From Nostoc sp. CHAB 5844 (lineage in GTDB: Bacteria > Cyanobacteriota > Cyanobacteriia > Cyanobacteriales > Nostocaceae): DNA of 64,000 nucleotides. Where the stretch lies: positions 17,725 to 81,724 of the forward strand of contig NZ_JAIVFW010000033.1 of the NCBI RefSeq assembly GCF_020829595.1. The letters run 5' to 3'. This document shows, in pieces, positions 18,201 through 25,689 of the stretch. Under the pieces are notes generated by a model. The model was not told the DNA's origin. It made no database searches and was given only the letters and a program-made list of their open reading frames with translations. The position numbers and the translations under genes are program-made. Each line of letters begins with the position of its first letter. Position 1 is the stretch's first letter.

Positions 18201-18652
18201 GAGGAGCGGAATGGTTTCAAGCTTTAATTCAGTATCTCCAAACAGCAGGTTTGAAAGCTGCAATCGGGCGCTGCTGGACAGAAGTAAACCAACAAATTCG
18301 CCACAAAAGTGTTGACTTGTTGCTCATTTGTTTGGGAGAAACGCCAATTCATCAGGAGGTGTTGAAAGCACTTCAAGCATTAAAGGATTCATCTTTGAAT
18401 TTGCCACCTATTTTGCTGCTTGACCAACGTGCAAATCATCACACAACTAATTCTTCAGCACAAATAAAGCAGCACAAAAACAGCAACCGAGATTATGTAG
18501 ATAAATCAGTTAGTGCGATCGCCACAGAGATTCTGCCTCGCTCAATCTCAATGGAAGATTTATTGCATCACATTAATCAAGCCCTATTTCACCGTCAACA
18601 AGAGGCAGAGGCGCAGAGGCGCAGAGGCGCAGAGGGGAAACCTCATACTTGA
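15239..18652 (+). CDS. CBS-PAS hybrid histidine kinase with degenerate receiver domains
   Basis: 1137 residues. The N-terminus holds a CBS-pair-like region (about 8-150: CDRLVVVNQQQEPIGLL, WTLVDAKGKFLGLLDSSRLL), then a PAS-like region (about 200-390). A complete transmitter follows: H-box DEFLACISHELKTPLTAVLG (His near 410), N-box LLSNAFKF, DTGIGI, and GTGLGLVLTRALARLHGG. After about residue 680 come two or three receiver-like domains. In the first the acidic pocket is lost and the phospho-acceptor position reads FLNPLLP. Later segments read ILLDLEGS and LLLICLGE. The C-terminal tail (EAEAQRRRGAEG) is encoded by a short tandem repeat. It is divergent from kaiABC, a position I recall for a kinase in Anabaena. 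There are no transmembrane segments. Confidence 0.85.
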   Translation: MLMLQYPLYNFLATVPKCGEISTLVAALEIFEQEQCDRLVVVNQQQEPIGLLKSARLTQKLLAESQEDQYLNLLQQPLAFWKQSIFEPLQIIAASDRVEQFVQFLRHYSAQSSNNVNWTLVDAKGKFLGLLDSSRLLRLLGQEKAAINTAGKKYSNSLRATGKISLEHPDTSHSTAIKTHWRSRKANQIQSSLHQPLIKLVEQLPWPLMLQTSAGEIVTQNPAWWQQLGVLKDPEDVRQQVAAILCAILTKQPEYASQTARIPYGENGTSSQLKLYSGENPWAVKHEALPHNGLLSPSSVSSFNHLQESPVSPTNTFNRCFLDSQMGTCTCVVEEQNGQERIWQFAKIPLDSPEFKALDSQPTENSDYLWLVLATDVTEQQQLCKELAAKNADLIQLNRLKDEFLACISHELKTPLTAVLGLSRLLVDQQLGELNERQARYAGLIHQSGRHLMSVVNDILDLTRMETGQMELALAPVNIQAVCDRAQSEVKAIHTQNSKTLSPSKVPAISSSVPKFTLTIEPGLDQMVADELRLRQMLVHLLSNAFKFTETSGEIGLRVSRWEGWIAFTIWDTGIGIPEHQQHLIFQKFQQLENPLTRQFEGTGLGLVLTRALARLHGGDVSFLSQEGKGSQFTLLLPPSPPTTGFTDSETNNKEDRTQHNIGIQKVPISVTSQVSTTQHLPGCSQRLVLIVEAVARYIEDLAEQLKSLGYRVIIARSGTEALEKARRLQPQAVFLNPLLPLLSGWDVLTLVKSDVATRHIPVIVTATGAEKEQAFANQADGFLSLPIENLALAPLLEKLCAKPIISTSNVDTTQTLAKNQPLRILRLVNPELVLINPHPSLREHRVIEVDNLDQAELLARVWQFDVILLDLEGSLAETYLQQLIQHPRLIALPLVTCDVATSLAASQIPGLSVFPCLTPFGKNNRSRTDKIDPLLSVLQIASGICCPPSILVVDLTTLHDLPQIRRKQVRNTRTPKNSALNNTTAERGAEWFQALIQYLQTAGLKAAIGRCWTEVNQQIRHKSVDLLLICLGETPIHQEVLKALQALKDSSLNLPPILLLDQRANHHTTNSSAQIKQHKNSNRDYVDKSVSAIATEILPRSISMEDLLHHINQALFHRQQEAEAQRRRGAEGKPHT

Positions 18653-18981
18653 AAGTAGGGGCTGGCAAAATTGACGCTTTGTGCCTCGCACTACGTGCCT
18701 AGACACAATTGTTTTCTTTGTCTCCACGGATAAATCTGGGGGCTTGTAACCATGTGGCAAAGGGTTTTGTTCTTCCTGCCCCTCTGCGCCTCTGCCGCTT
18801 CGGTCAGCAAGAAAAGAGTTGAGCTTTATTGGAATCTGACTTTTCACGTCATGTGGAAAAGCCGACGAAAAACCTAACCCCCTAGCCCCCTTCCCGACGC
18901 GGGAAGGGGGAAGATTCAAAGTCTCTCTCCTTGTAGGAGAGAGATTTAGAGAGAGGTTTTCCAGATCCCGTGAAAAGTCAG
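18653..18981. repeat. repeat-filled gap between convergent genes
   Basis: 329 bp. It contains inverted GCAGAGGCGCAGAGG / CCCCTCTGCGCCTCTGCC arms (about 18601-18636 and 18778-18796), a hairpin CCCCCTTCCCGACGCGGGAA (about 18888-18910), and another of TCTCTCTCC/GGAGAGAGA (about 18921-18945). All are common intergenic repeats in filamentous cyanobacteria; no gene is supported. They probably end transcription from both sides. Confidence 0.65.
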
Positions 18982-20895
18982 TTATTGGAATATCGAGAGG
19001 TTTAGATCCCCGACTTTTTGAAGAAGTCGGGGATCTGTTGGTTCAAGAATGATGGAAATATCTTGCTTTTGTTGTTTCATTTTTTTAAAAGAAATTCTAA
19101 TCAACTGATAAGCACCTTTTGAGGCTAAATTTTCATAATTATCAGGTGGTAAATCTATTCTGACCAAGGTTCTATGTTCTGCTAAAACCAGTAATGAAGG
19201 CGGTTTTATCGGAATATTAGTTTGATTTTGGATATACTCGACAGCATCTTTTGTCAACTTGATAAAATTTACTTGTTGATGGCTGTAAAAAACTAGACTG
19301 GGCTTTTTAAAGCCAACCATCAGCAATTCTTCGTTTGGTTGTTTTACTTGAGCGACCACAACAGAAATTTCTCTCAAAGGCAGCTGTCGTTCTTGATCCA
19401 TTAGAAATATAGCAGGCATTAAAACAATAATTAACAAGGCTACAAACCCCAACAAATTCGCCCCAATAATTCCTGACCAACGCCGAGTTAGTAATAAAAA
19501 TGCTACACTGACCGCACTCAAAATTAAAATATAACCCCCTAGTTCTGCTAAACCAGAATTTTGCAGGGTTTCGCGGAAGTTAGGTGCAGCTTGATCGCTA
19601 CCTAACAACTGGGTTATTTGAAACATTGCCACAGACAATGCCGAGAATAAGACAACATTTACCCAGCCACTAGCCCAAAAGAATTTGTATGGAGAGCGAG
19701 AATTCGACACAGATGGTGTGGGAAAATAATTGCTCCACAATAAAGCTATCAAAATAGCAGCGGCTGGTATGAGCGGTAAGACATAGCTAGGCAGTTTGGT
19801 GACAGCAATCGTGAAAAAACCAAAAACTCCCAAAAACCAAATGCAAGCAAATAAACCTAATTGCTGAGAGCGTTCTTGCACTAGCCATTGTTGCCGCTGC
19901 CAAAACTTGAGTCGAGCGAAGGCAGCGGGTAAATACACAGAGTATGGCGCAAAACCTAAAAGCACTACCAAAAAGTAAAAATACCAAGGGGCTGAGTGAC
20001 CATTCACTACTTCTGTAAAACGGTCTATGTTGTGATAACCAAAAAAGGAATTAATATAATTCCAGCCATTCCGCCAAATTACTAATACATACCAAGGCGC
20101 TGATAAAGCAACAATAATCAGTATTCCGAGCAGTGGACGCATTTCTCGCAGGACTTCGCGTAACTTGCCCAAATACAGCAAAAAAGCCAGAATAACTATC
20201 CCTGGTAAGACTATGCCCACAGGGCCTTTAGTTAAAACTGCCCCAGCAATTAGTACATAACAAGCTAAATACCATTTATTGGGGAGTAGGGAATGGAAAA
20301 TTTCTCCCTCACTTCCCTCTTTACTTGCATAGCCCAGAAAAAAACATAACAAAGAAGATGCTATGCACCCAGTTAGTAGCATATCTGAGACACCTGTTCT
20401 TCCCCAGACAATCATCTCTGGATTGAGTGCCATGACGGCAGCTGCGATCGCAGCTGTCAAGTAGCGGCGAGTTGGGCGTTCAACTTGCTCTACTGCGTCT
20501 TGCTTTGCTAGATGCCACTGTACAGTATAAAAAGCCAAACTAATCACTGTGATGGCGGCGATCGCCGAAGGTAGACGCACAGCCCACTCATTCACGCCAA
20601 TCATCCCATAAGCGATCGCCTGACACCAGTAAATTAAGGCAGGTTTGTCGAACCGAGTTACACCATTGAAAAATGGTGTAATCCAGTCACCAGTGATAAA
20701 CATTTGCCGGGATGCTTCAGCAAACAGCGGCTCTGTTTCATCAACCAAGCCAATACTGCCTAAATTCCACCCATAGCCGATCCAACCAATCAGCATCAAC
20801 CACAAAATCGATAAAGTCACTACTAAAGATGGACGCTGCGCTATCTTGTTGAACCATCGGTCAACAGTGTGGAAATTACTCAATTTCATCCTCAT
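18982..20895 (-). CDS. ArnT/PMT-type family 39 glycosyltransferase
   Basis: 637 residues with about a dozen hydrophobic segments. Near the N-terminus is the family signature DETEPLFAEASRQMF with the catalytic Asp-Glu in the first external loop, then GDWITPFFNGVTRFDKPALI, both diagnostic of ArnT/PMT (GT39/GT83) enzymes. These inner-membrane enzymes move a sugar from a polyprenyl-phosphate carrier to lipid or protein acceptors; the acceptor here is unknown. The last 19 residues or so (EPTDPRLLQKVGDLNLSIF) are encoded by the palindrome at 19004-19036, a dispersed repeat, so the natural C-terminus may have been shorter. Confidence 0.85.
   Translation of the reverse strand: MRMKLSNFHTVDRWFNKIAQRPSLVVTLSILWLMLIGWIGYGWNLGSIGLVDETEPLFAEASRQMFITGDWITPFFNGVTRFDKPALIYWCQAIAYGMIGVNEWAVRLPSAIAAITVISLAFYTVQWHLAKQDAVEQVERPTRRYLTAAIAAAVMALNPEMIVWGRTGVSDMLLTGCIASSLLCFFLGYASKEGSEGEIFHSLLPNKWYLACYVLIAGAVLTKGPVGIVLPGIVILAFLLYLGKLREVLREMRPLLGILIIVALSAPWYVLVIWRNGWNYINSFFGYHNIDRFTEVVNGHSAPWYFYFLVVLLGFAPYSVYLPAAFARLKFWQRQQWLVQERSQQLGLFACIWFLGVFGFFTIAVTKLPSYVLPLIPAAAILIALLWSNYFPTPSVSNSRSPYKFFWASGWVNVVLFSALSVAMFQITQLLGSDQAAPNFRETLQNSGLAELGGYILILSAVSVAFLLLTRRWSGIIGANLLGFVALLIIVLMPAIFLMDQERQLPLREISVVVAQVKQPNEELLMVGFKKPSLVFYSHQQVNFIKLTKDAVEYIQNQTNIPIKPPSLLVLAEHRTLVRIDLPPDNYENLASKGAYQLIRISFKKMKQQKQDISIILEPTDPRLLQKVGDLNLSIFQ
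19004..19036. repeat. AGATCCCCGACTT palindrome inside a gene 3' end
   Basis: Arms AGATCCCCGACTTTTT and AAGAAGTCGGGGATCT pair across one base with a single G-T mismatch. A second copy with the same left flank (GGTTTAGATCCC) lies at 46374-46406. Here it is translated as part of the glycosyltransferase C-terminus. Confidence 0.8.
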
Positions 20896-21038
20896 TTAGT
20901 TTTTAGTCAATAGTTATGAGTCAAAAGTCAATAGTTATTAGTCGTTAACGAGTGAGATTTTGTTCTTTGTGATTTTTGCTTTGTACTAGTCATCAAATAA
21001 ACACTATCATCTATGGACTATGGACTTTTGACCTTTGA

Positions 21039-21665
21039 CTATGGACTAAGTACCAACAGCCATTCTTGAGTTTGAGGATTCCACGTAGGTAAAGAAGTTT
21101 CACCAACAACATACGGCCCCCAGTAGCGTCGAGAACCATCCTGGGCAAAGGCAACTAAAATATCTCCTTTTTCTAGCTTTAAATTGCCATTCGGCAAAGA
21201 AAGTAGCAAGCCCTTGCTACTACCTTCTTGTGGCGCAAAATCCCAATGGGCTGGAATATCGTAGTTAATGCTACTAGCCGAGCTTTTCCCTTTTAATTGC
21301 CGCGCCAGTAATGCCAGACGCACAGGCTGATCAGTTTGATTACTCATACGCAAAGTGCCTTGCGTTTTGGCACTACTAGCCACATTTGGACGATTTACCA
21401 AAATAGACTGAACTTTGCTTGTGCTTGGTTCTACTTGTGCTGGTATTGTTGTAGTACTAGAAACATTTGTAGAAGTAGCTGTAGCATCTAAAACAGGCAA
21501 TTCTGAATTACTTTTTGGCTGAGGCATATTATTGGATGTTGCCTCAGATGTGTCAGGATTAGTAGTCTCAAATGACACACTTAAATCTAAACATCCCACT
21601 AGCAATCCAAGCAGCCCCAAGCTACAAGCTGCAAAAGCAGCCTTACGACACACCTGAGATTTCAT
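21039..21665 (-). CDS. putative lipoprotein, function unknown
   Basis: 208 residues. The N-terminus (MKSQVCRKAAFAACSLGLL) ends in a lipobox LVGC near residue 25, so the mature protein is probably lipid-anchored. A Ser/Thr-rich linker (about 30-90) leads to a beta-rich C-terminal domain (QPVRLALLARQLKG, WDFAPQEGSSKGLLLSLPNG, RRYWGPYVVG). I do not recognise a family. Directly upstream of the 3' neighbour are heptamer repeats (AGTCAATAG type, 20900-21040), which fill the gap to the glycosyltransferase start on the same strand, so co-transcription is uncertain. Confidence 0.7.
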   Translation of the reverse strand: MKSQVCRKAAFAACSLGLLGLLVGCLDLSVSFETTNPDTSEATSNNMPQPKSNSELPVLDATATSTNVSSTTTIPAQVEPSTSKVQSILVNRPNVASSAKTQGTLRMSNQTDQPVRLALLARQLKGKSSASSINYDIPAHWDFAPQEGSSKGLLLSLPNGNLKLEKGDILVAFAQDGSRRYWGPYVVGETSLPTWNPQTQEWLLVLSP

Positions 21666-22410
21666 TTTGATATTGGTTAGAAATAATTATTTTGTTTAGT
21701 CTTGGCCAAATATTAGCCTATTCTCAACCTTTAGAATTAGAGAAATTTGCTGATTCGCCTACTATAGGCTCTCGTAAAATTAAGTTATGAAATGTATCTT
21801 ACTTATCATTTTTATTGATTAACCATTTATATAAAAAGTTACCTGATTTTTTCTCAACAAGCTTTCTATGCCTGATTATTTCGTTTATTTTTCCAGTATT
21901 ATTTACTATTTTAAGCAAAAAATGATACTTAAAAATAATAAATAAACCGTATATTTTCTTGTGAAAGTTTTTGAGTTTGACGTAATATGAACAACAAGAT
22001 TCTGTTGTTAAATCCTTAGAAATATTATTTATATAATATTTACATTTTTTAACAATTTTTAAGGCCCTTCCATCTAGTCCGATTATTGTCACTAATGAAA
22101 CAAAATATACCTACAATCTGACTGTATTTAAACTAGTGGACTGACACAGCTAATTCGTGTCATATCATGTCCGGCTCATTAGTTATAATTCTCGAATCTA
22201 TGCAGAAAACCTAAAAACTGCTCCTCTGCTCCTCTGCTCCCCTGCGGCCTTTATGATAAGTCTTTAACCGGACATGATATCAGTCTACTACTGTCTACTG
22301 GTTACAATTGAAGTCTTACTTTATAAATCATCTTTTACTAAAATTCATAATACTATTCAAATAGTGTCTCTTGATAAAAGTAATCTGAGATAATTCAGAG
22401 GCTTTAGTTG
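21666..22410. other. AT-rich intergenic region containing a MITE relic
   Basis: 745 bp. It holds a 97-codon GTG-initiated frame on the minus strand (21799-22092) that is Lys/Asn/Ile-rich and probably a chance product of AT-rich DNA, then the MITE-like relic at 22162-22280. No RNA gene is recognised. The DUF565 gene begins at its right edge. Confidence 0.5.
22162..22280. mobile_element. MITE relic with the same ends as the PIN-gene insertion
   Basis: Ends ATATCATGTCCGG and CCGGACATGATAT are perfect 13-bp inverted repeats. The right side continues as AAAGACTTATCAT on the inward side, comparable with the inner part of the 5917-6066 element. The 119-bp body contains a CTCCTCTGCTCC simple repeat. 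No transposase is present. Confidence 0.75.
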
Positions 22411-22743
22411 ATGCAAAACACTCGAATTAATAATTTATTAGATGCTATTGCTAGTAGTTTAGGACAATTATTTCTCAATCCTTGGCGGCGACTGTCGCTA
22501 TTAATCATTAGTTTTTTGTTTGGCTTTTTTTTAGGAACAGCTGTTTCTACAGTAGCGGGACAAAAAGCAGAATTAGACATCGTTGTGGCAGCATTTTTAG
22601 TGCTGTTATCTGAGTTGACAAGCAGGATATTTTATAGTCGTAACTTTTTTGCTAAAAGACCTCTGTGGCTGGAATCGCTAAATATTCTGAAAGTGGGTTT
22701 TACTTACAGTTTATTTGTGGAAGCCTTCAAGTTAGGCTCTTAG
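22411..22743 (+). CDS. DUF565 (Ycf20-like) membrane protein
   Basis: 110 residues from the ATG at 22411 (a TTG at 22408 is also in frame). The family core is plain: NNLLDAIASSLGQLF, NPWRRLSLLIISFLFGFFLG, TVAGQKAELDIVVAA and SLNILKVGFTYSLFVEAFKLG. Two to three membrane segments are predicted by eye. Ycf20 is conserved in cyanobacteria and plastids; plant homologues affect non-photochemical quenching, but the molecular role is unknown. The glycerate kinase gene follows after 37 bp on the same strand, so the two may be co-transcribed. Confidence 0.9.
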   Translation: MQNTRINNLLDAIASSLGQLFLNPWRRLSLLIISFLFGFFLGTAVSTVAGQKAELDIVVAAFLVLLSELTSRIFYSRNFFAKRPLWLESLNILKVGFTYSLFVEAFKLGS

Positions 22744-22780
22744 AAGAATTCGTAATTAGTGCTGTTGAGGGAGATTATAG

Positions 22781-23818
22781 ATGCATTCTTGGCTCAGAGA
22801 AATTATAGCAGAGGATGTCCGAGAATTAACTTGGCAGCAAGCAAAAGTTGCAGCATTAGCTGATCCTTCAAGAGCAAAGGCTTTTGGCATTACACCAACA
22901 AATGTCGATGAAATTATCCAAGCGCGATCGCAGTTACTCAAATCTGTTCTGCCAGTTTTTCGCCAATTTTACCAAACAACCCTACGAGCCAACTTTGAGC
23001 AAATGTTAGCTCTGTTGTGGGACTTATGGCTACCTCTAGCAATGAAGTTAGCAGCACACCATCAGAGCCTGAACCGTCCCCTGATTCAAGGAATCTTAGG
23101 AGTACAAGGCACAGGAAAAACTACAATGTGCCAAGTTTTATCTTTGATTCTTCAAGAGTTGGGATATCGCACCCTTAGTTGGTCATTAGATGATTTATAT
23201 AAAACTTACAGCGATCGCTTGGCTTTATTACAGCAAAACCCGCGCTTGATTTGGCGGGGGCCACCAGGAACCCACGATATAGATTTAGGTTTAAATGTCC
23301 TAGATCAAATTCGTCAAGAAGAGACTTCTGTAACTATTCCCCGGTTTGATAAATCGGCTTATGCAGGTGCTGGCGATCGCACCACTCCAGAAATTGTTAC
23401 AGATATAGATATCGTATTATTTGAAGGCTGGTTCGTGGGTGTGCGACCAATCGACCCAAAGACTTTTGATGTCGCACCGCCGCCAATTATCACAGAAGCA
23501 GACAAAGCATTTGCGCGTGAGATGAATCGTCAACTGAGCAATTATTTGCCGTTGTGGGAGCGATTAGACAGCTTAATTTTGCTCTATCCTACTGATTATC
23601 GCAGTTCCCTAGAGTGGCGCAAGCAAGCAGAACAACAGATGGTTGCTGCTGGTAAATCAGGAATGAGTAATACACAAATTGAAGAATTTGTCAATTATTT
23701 TTGGCGATCGCTCCACCCAGAATTATTCCTCAAGCCAATGCGGCGATCGCCATCTATTGCTGATTTGGTAATTGAAATTTGTCCAGACCGGACTTTTGGC
23801 GCAATCTACAGTCTGTAG
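22781..23818 (+). CDS. D-glycerate 3-kinase (plant-type GLYK)
   Basis: 345 residues. The P-loop GVQGTGKTT begins near residue 107, followed by the family blocks LSWSLDDLYKTYSDRLAL, RGPPGTHDIDLGLNVLDQI, IPRFDKSAYAGAGDRT and VLFEGWFVGVRP. The enzyme phosphorylates D-glycerate to 3-phosphoglycerate, the last step of the photorespiratory C2 cycle, in the cytoplasm. It belongs to the P-loop kinase group with phosphoribulokinase and uridine kinase. I recall the Anabaena homologue (alr2873) as biochemically proven GLYK, located near cmp and kai genes as here. Confidence 0.9.
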   Translation: MHSWLREIIAEDVRELTWQQAKVAALADPSRAKAFGITPTNVDEIIQARSQLLKSVLPVFRQFYQTTLRANFEQMLALLWDLWLPLAMKLAAHHQSLNRPLIQGILGVQGTGKTTMCQVLSLILQELGYRTLSWSLDDLYKTYSDRLALLQQNPRLIWRGPPGTHDIDLGLNVLDQIRQEETSVTIPRFDKSAYAGAGDRTTPEIVTDIDIVLFEGWFVGVRPIDPKTFDVAPPPIITEADKAFAREMNRQLSNYLPLWERLDSLILLYPTDYRSSLEWRKQAEQQMVAAGKSGMSNTQIEEFVNYFWRSLHPELFLKPMRRSPSIADLVIEICPDRTFGAIYSL

Positions 23819-23830
23819 AGACTTTGCATT

Positions 23831-24568
23831 CTACACAGAATCAGGGTCTACACCCAAAGCTCGTAATCTTTCCCGTAAACGAGCATTTTCTTGTTCAGCT
23901 TGTTCAGCGCGTTGGCGTTCTTGTTCGGCGCGTTCATCGCCAGTCAACAAGAGATTTCCTTGCTCATCCCACCAACGTAGCCAGGGTAAGGTGGCATTCA
24001 GATAATAGCCTTGCCAGATGCCTAACTCCACTCCTAAAAGCGGGATGGCATAATGTCCTCGTTCATTGGGAAGCATCATTTCATAGCACCCCGCAACTAG
24101 TTGATAAAGTTCAACACTTGCCTTTGTAACTTCATAAATACCATAGTAAGCGGGGCGAATTACCTGCTCATAAATCCAAAATTTGCCTGTTAAAGGTGTG
24201 TTGTCACGTTCTGCTTGCCCATCACCAGAGACGAATTCTAGAACAATTAGAGGTGCAATCAATTCTTGCCATAAAACGTAGGAGCGGCGCAATTGACCGT
24301 TGAGTGTAGGTGGGACATTGGGAACATAAAACCAATCGGGAGCCTCTGCACCTCGCTCTAGTGGTTCTGTCAACCGCCAGTAGATACCACAGTCTTGCCC
24401 GATGCAGTATTGCCCATCAGGATGAATTTGTTGTAAACGTGGTTGAATTGAGTCCGTCAACAAAATACTTTGAGGATGCTCCTGAAAATTCTTCACGAAA
24501 GTTCCATCTGATTCTGGTAGCTGAGTGTGGTCTGGTATGACAAGGCGGACAACTTCACTAGTCATCAT
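23831..24568 (-). CDS. Uma2 family nuclease-like protein with C-terminal coiled coil
   Basis: The best start is the ATG at 24568, which has a GGGAG Shine-Dalgarno sequence a few bases upstream; the longer open frame reaching 24718 runs into repeat-like sequence. The 245-aa protein has the cyanobacterial Uma2 layout: CGIYWRLTEPLERGAEAPDW, PLIVLEFVSGDGQAERDNTP, KFWIYEQVIRPAYYGIYEV, then a charged helical tail (RAEQERQRAEQAEQENARLR) ending GVDPDSV. This C-terminal coiled coil is common in the family. Role unknown. It faces the glycerate kinase tail to tail, 12 bp apart. Confidence 0.85.
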   Translation of the reverse strand: MMTSEVVRLVIPDHTQLPESDGTFVKNFQEHPQSILLTDSIQPRLQQIHPDGQYCIGQDCGIYWRLTEPLERGAEAPDWFYVPNVPPTLNGQLRRSYVLWQELIAPLIVLEFVSGDGQAERDNTPLTGKFWIYEQVIRPAYYGIYEVTKASVELYQLVAGCYEMMLPNERGHYAIPLLGVELGIWQGYYLNATLPWLRWWDEQGNLLLTGDERAEQERQRAEQAEQENARLRERLRALGVDPDSV

Positions 24569-24705
24569 TTTTTCTCCCTGATGCCTGATATAGCTGTAGT
24601 CAGACAGATTAAAACATTTTGAAAGCGTGAATGTTAGCAACAGTAATGTTTTTACCTCCTGCCCCCTGCCTCTTGCCTTCTGCTTTCTGCTATAGTACAA
24701 AAATA

Positions 24706-25689
24706 TCATGCACCCCAACGGGGAATAGAAAAATTAGCAGATGATTGTTTAGTGGACTGCTGAAAGCGATCGCGCCCTTCAATTTTTGCCTGATATAATG
24801 CTCGGTCAGCGGCAGAAATCATATCTTGAAAGTCAGAGCCAGGTTGAGGAATATCTGTTGCTACCCCTGCACTAATTGTCACATAACCACTTACTTGGGA
24901 ATTGCTATGGGGAATTGCCAATCTCCTCACCACCGAGCAAATTTTTTCTGCTAACAGCAATGCCCCTTGAATTTCTGTTTTTGGTAAAATCACAGCAAAT
25001 TCTTCGCCGCCATAACGAGCCACTAAATCGGCTGGACGTTTCACACTATCTTTGATGGCTTGTGCCACCTTTTGCAGACAGCGATCGCCTGCCCGATGGC
25101 CATAAGTATCGTTGTAAGATTTGAAGTAATCAACATCACACAGAATCAAAGACAAAGGTAATTGCTCTCTTGCCATCCGTTGCCACTCTTGGGCAAAATA
25201 CTCTTCAAAGCGTCTGCGGCTGGCGACTTGAGTTAAACCGTCGATAGTTACCAATCTTTGCAATTCTTGATTAGCAGCTTCTAGTTGTTGTTGTAGCTGA
25301 GATTGCTGAATCAAGCGTCTTACCCGCTGGCGCAACACAGGCCAGTGAATCGGTTTCGTGACATAATCCATAGCACCTGCATCAAATGCATGGTCAACTG
25401 ATTGTTCATCTTCCAGTCCAGTAATCATCAACACTGGCGTGTACTTACCATAATCTAAAGATTGCAATTGCATACAACAATCAAATCCATCCATCCCAGG
25501 CATAATGGCATCCATTAAGACTATCTGAGGGCGCAGTTGCTGAAACACAATTAACGCTTCTATGCCATCTCGTGCTTCTGCTATCTGATATCCTTCTCGC
25601 TCTAGAGCAAGACGTAGCTGGGTGCGGATAAATGGTTCGTCATCAACAATCAGAACTAGAGATTGGTTTTTTTGAAAGTTAGTTTTCAT
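24706..25689 (-). CDS. response regulator with GGDEF diguanylate cyclase domain
   Basis: 327 residues: a receiver domain (about 10-125) with intact DDEPF pocket, phospho-acceptor Asp in VLMDAIMPGMDG and the late Lys in YVTKPI, then a GGDEF domain (about 150-310). The active-site loop is RYGGEEFAVILP. An inhibitory I-site RPAD stands five residues upstream, so feedback control by c-di-GMP is likely. It makes c-di-GMP from two GTP. The start overlaps the 3' end of the giant hybrid kinase by 11 bp, so the kinase is its likely phospho-donor and the two are translated together. Confidence 0.93.
   Translation of the reverse strand: MKTNFQKNQSLVLIVDDEPFIRTQLRLALEREGYQIAEARDGIEALIVFQQLRPQIVLMDAIMPGMDGFDCCMQLQSLDYGKYTPVLMITGLEDEQSVDHAFDAGAMDYVTKPIHWPVLRQRVRRLIQQSQLQQQLEAANQELQRLVTIDGLTQVASRRRFEEYFAQEWQRMAREQLPLSLILCDVDYFKSYNDTYGHRAGDRCLQKVAQAIKDSVKRPADLVARYGGEEFAVILPKTEIQGALLLAEKICSVVRRLAIPHSNSQVSGYVTISAGVATDIPQPGSDFQDMISAADRALYQAKIEGRDRFQQSTKQSSANFSIPRWGA

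Noticed and set aside
21799..22092. 97-codon GTG frame on the minus strand
   Set aside because: Lys/Asn/Ile-rich composition expected from AT-rich DNA, no ribosome site, no recognisable motif.
23772..24129. Plus-strand frames overlapping the Uma2 gene tail
   Set aside because: Antisense shadows of the Uma2 coiled-coil tail and Uma2 body.
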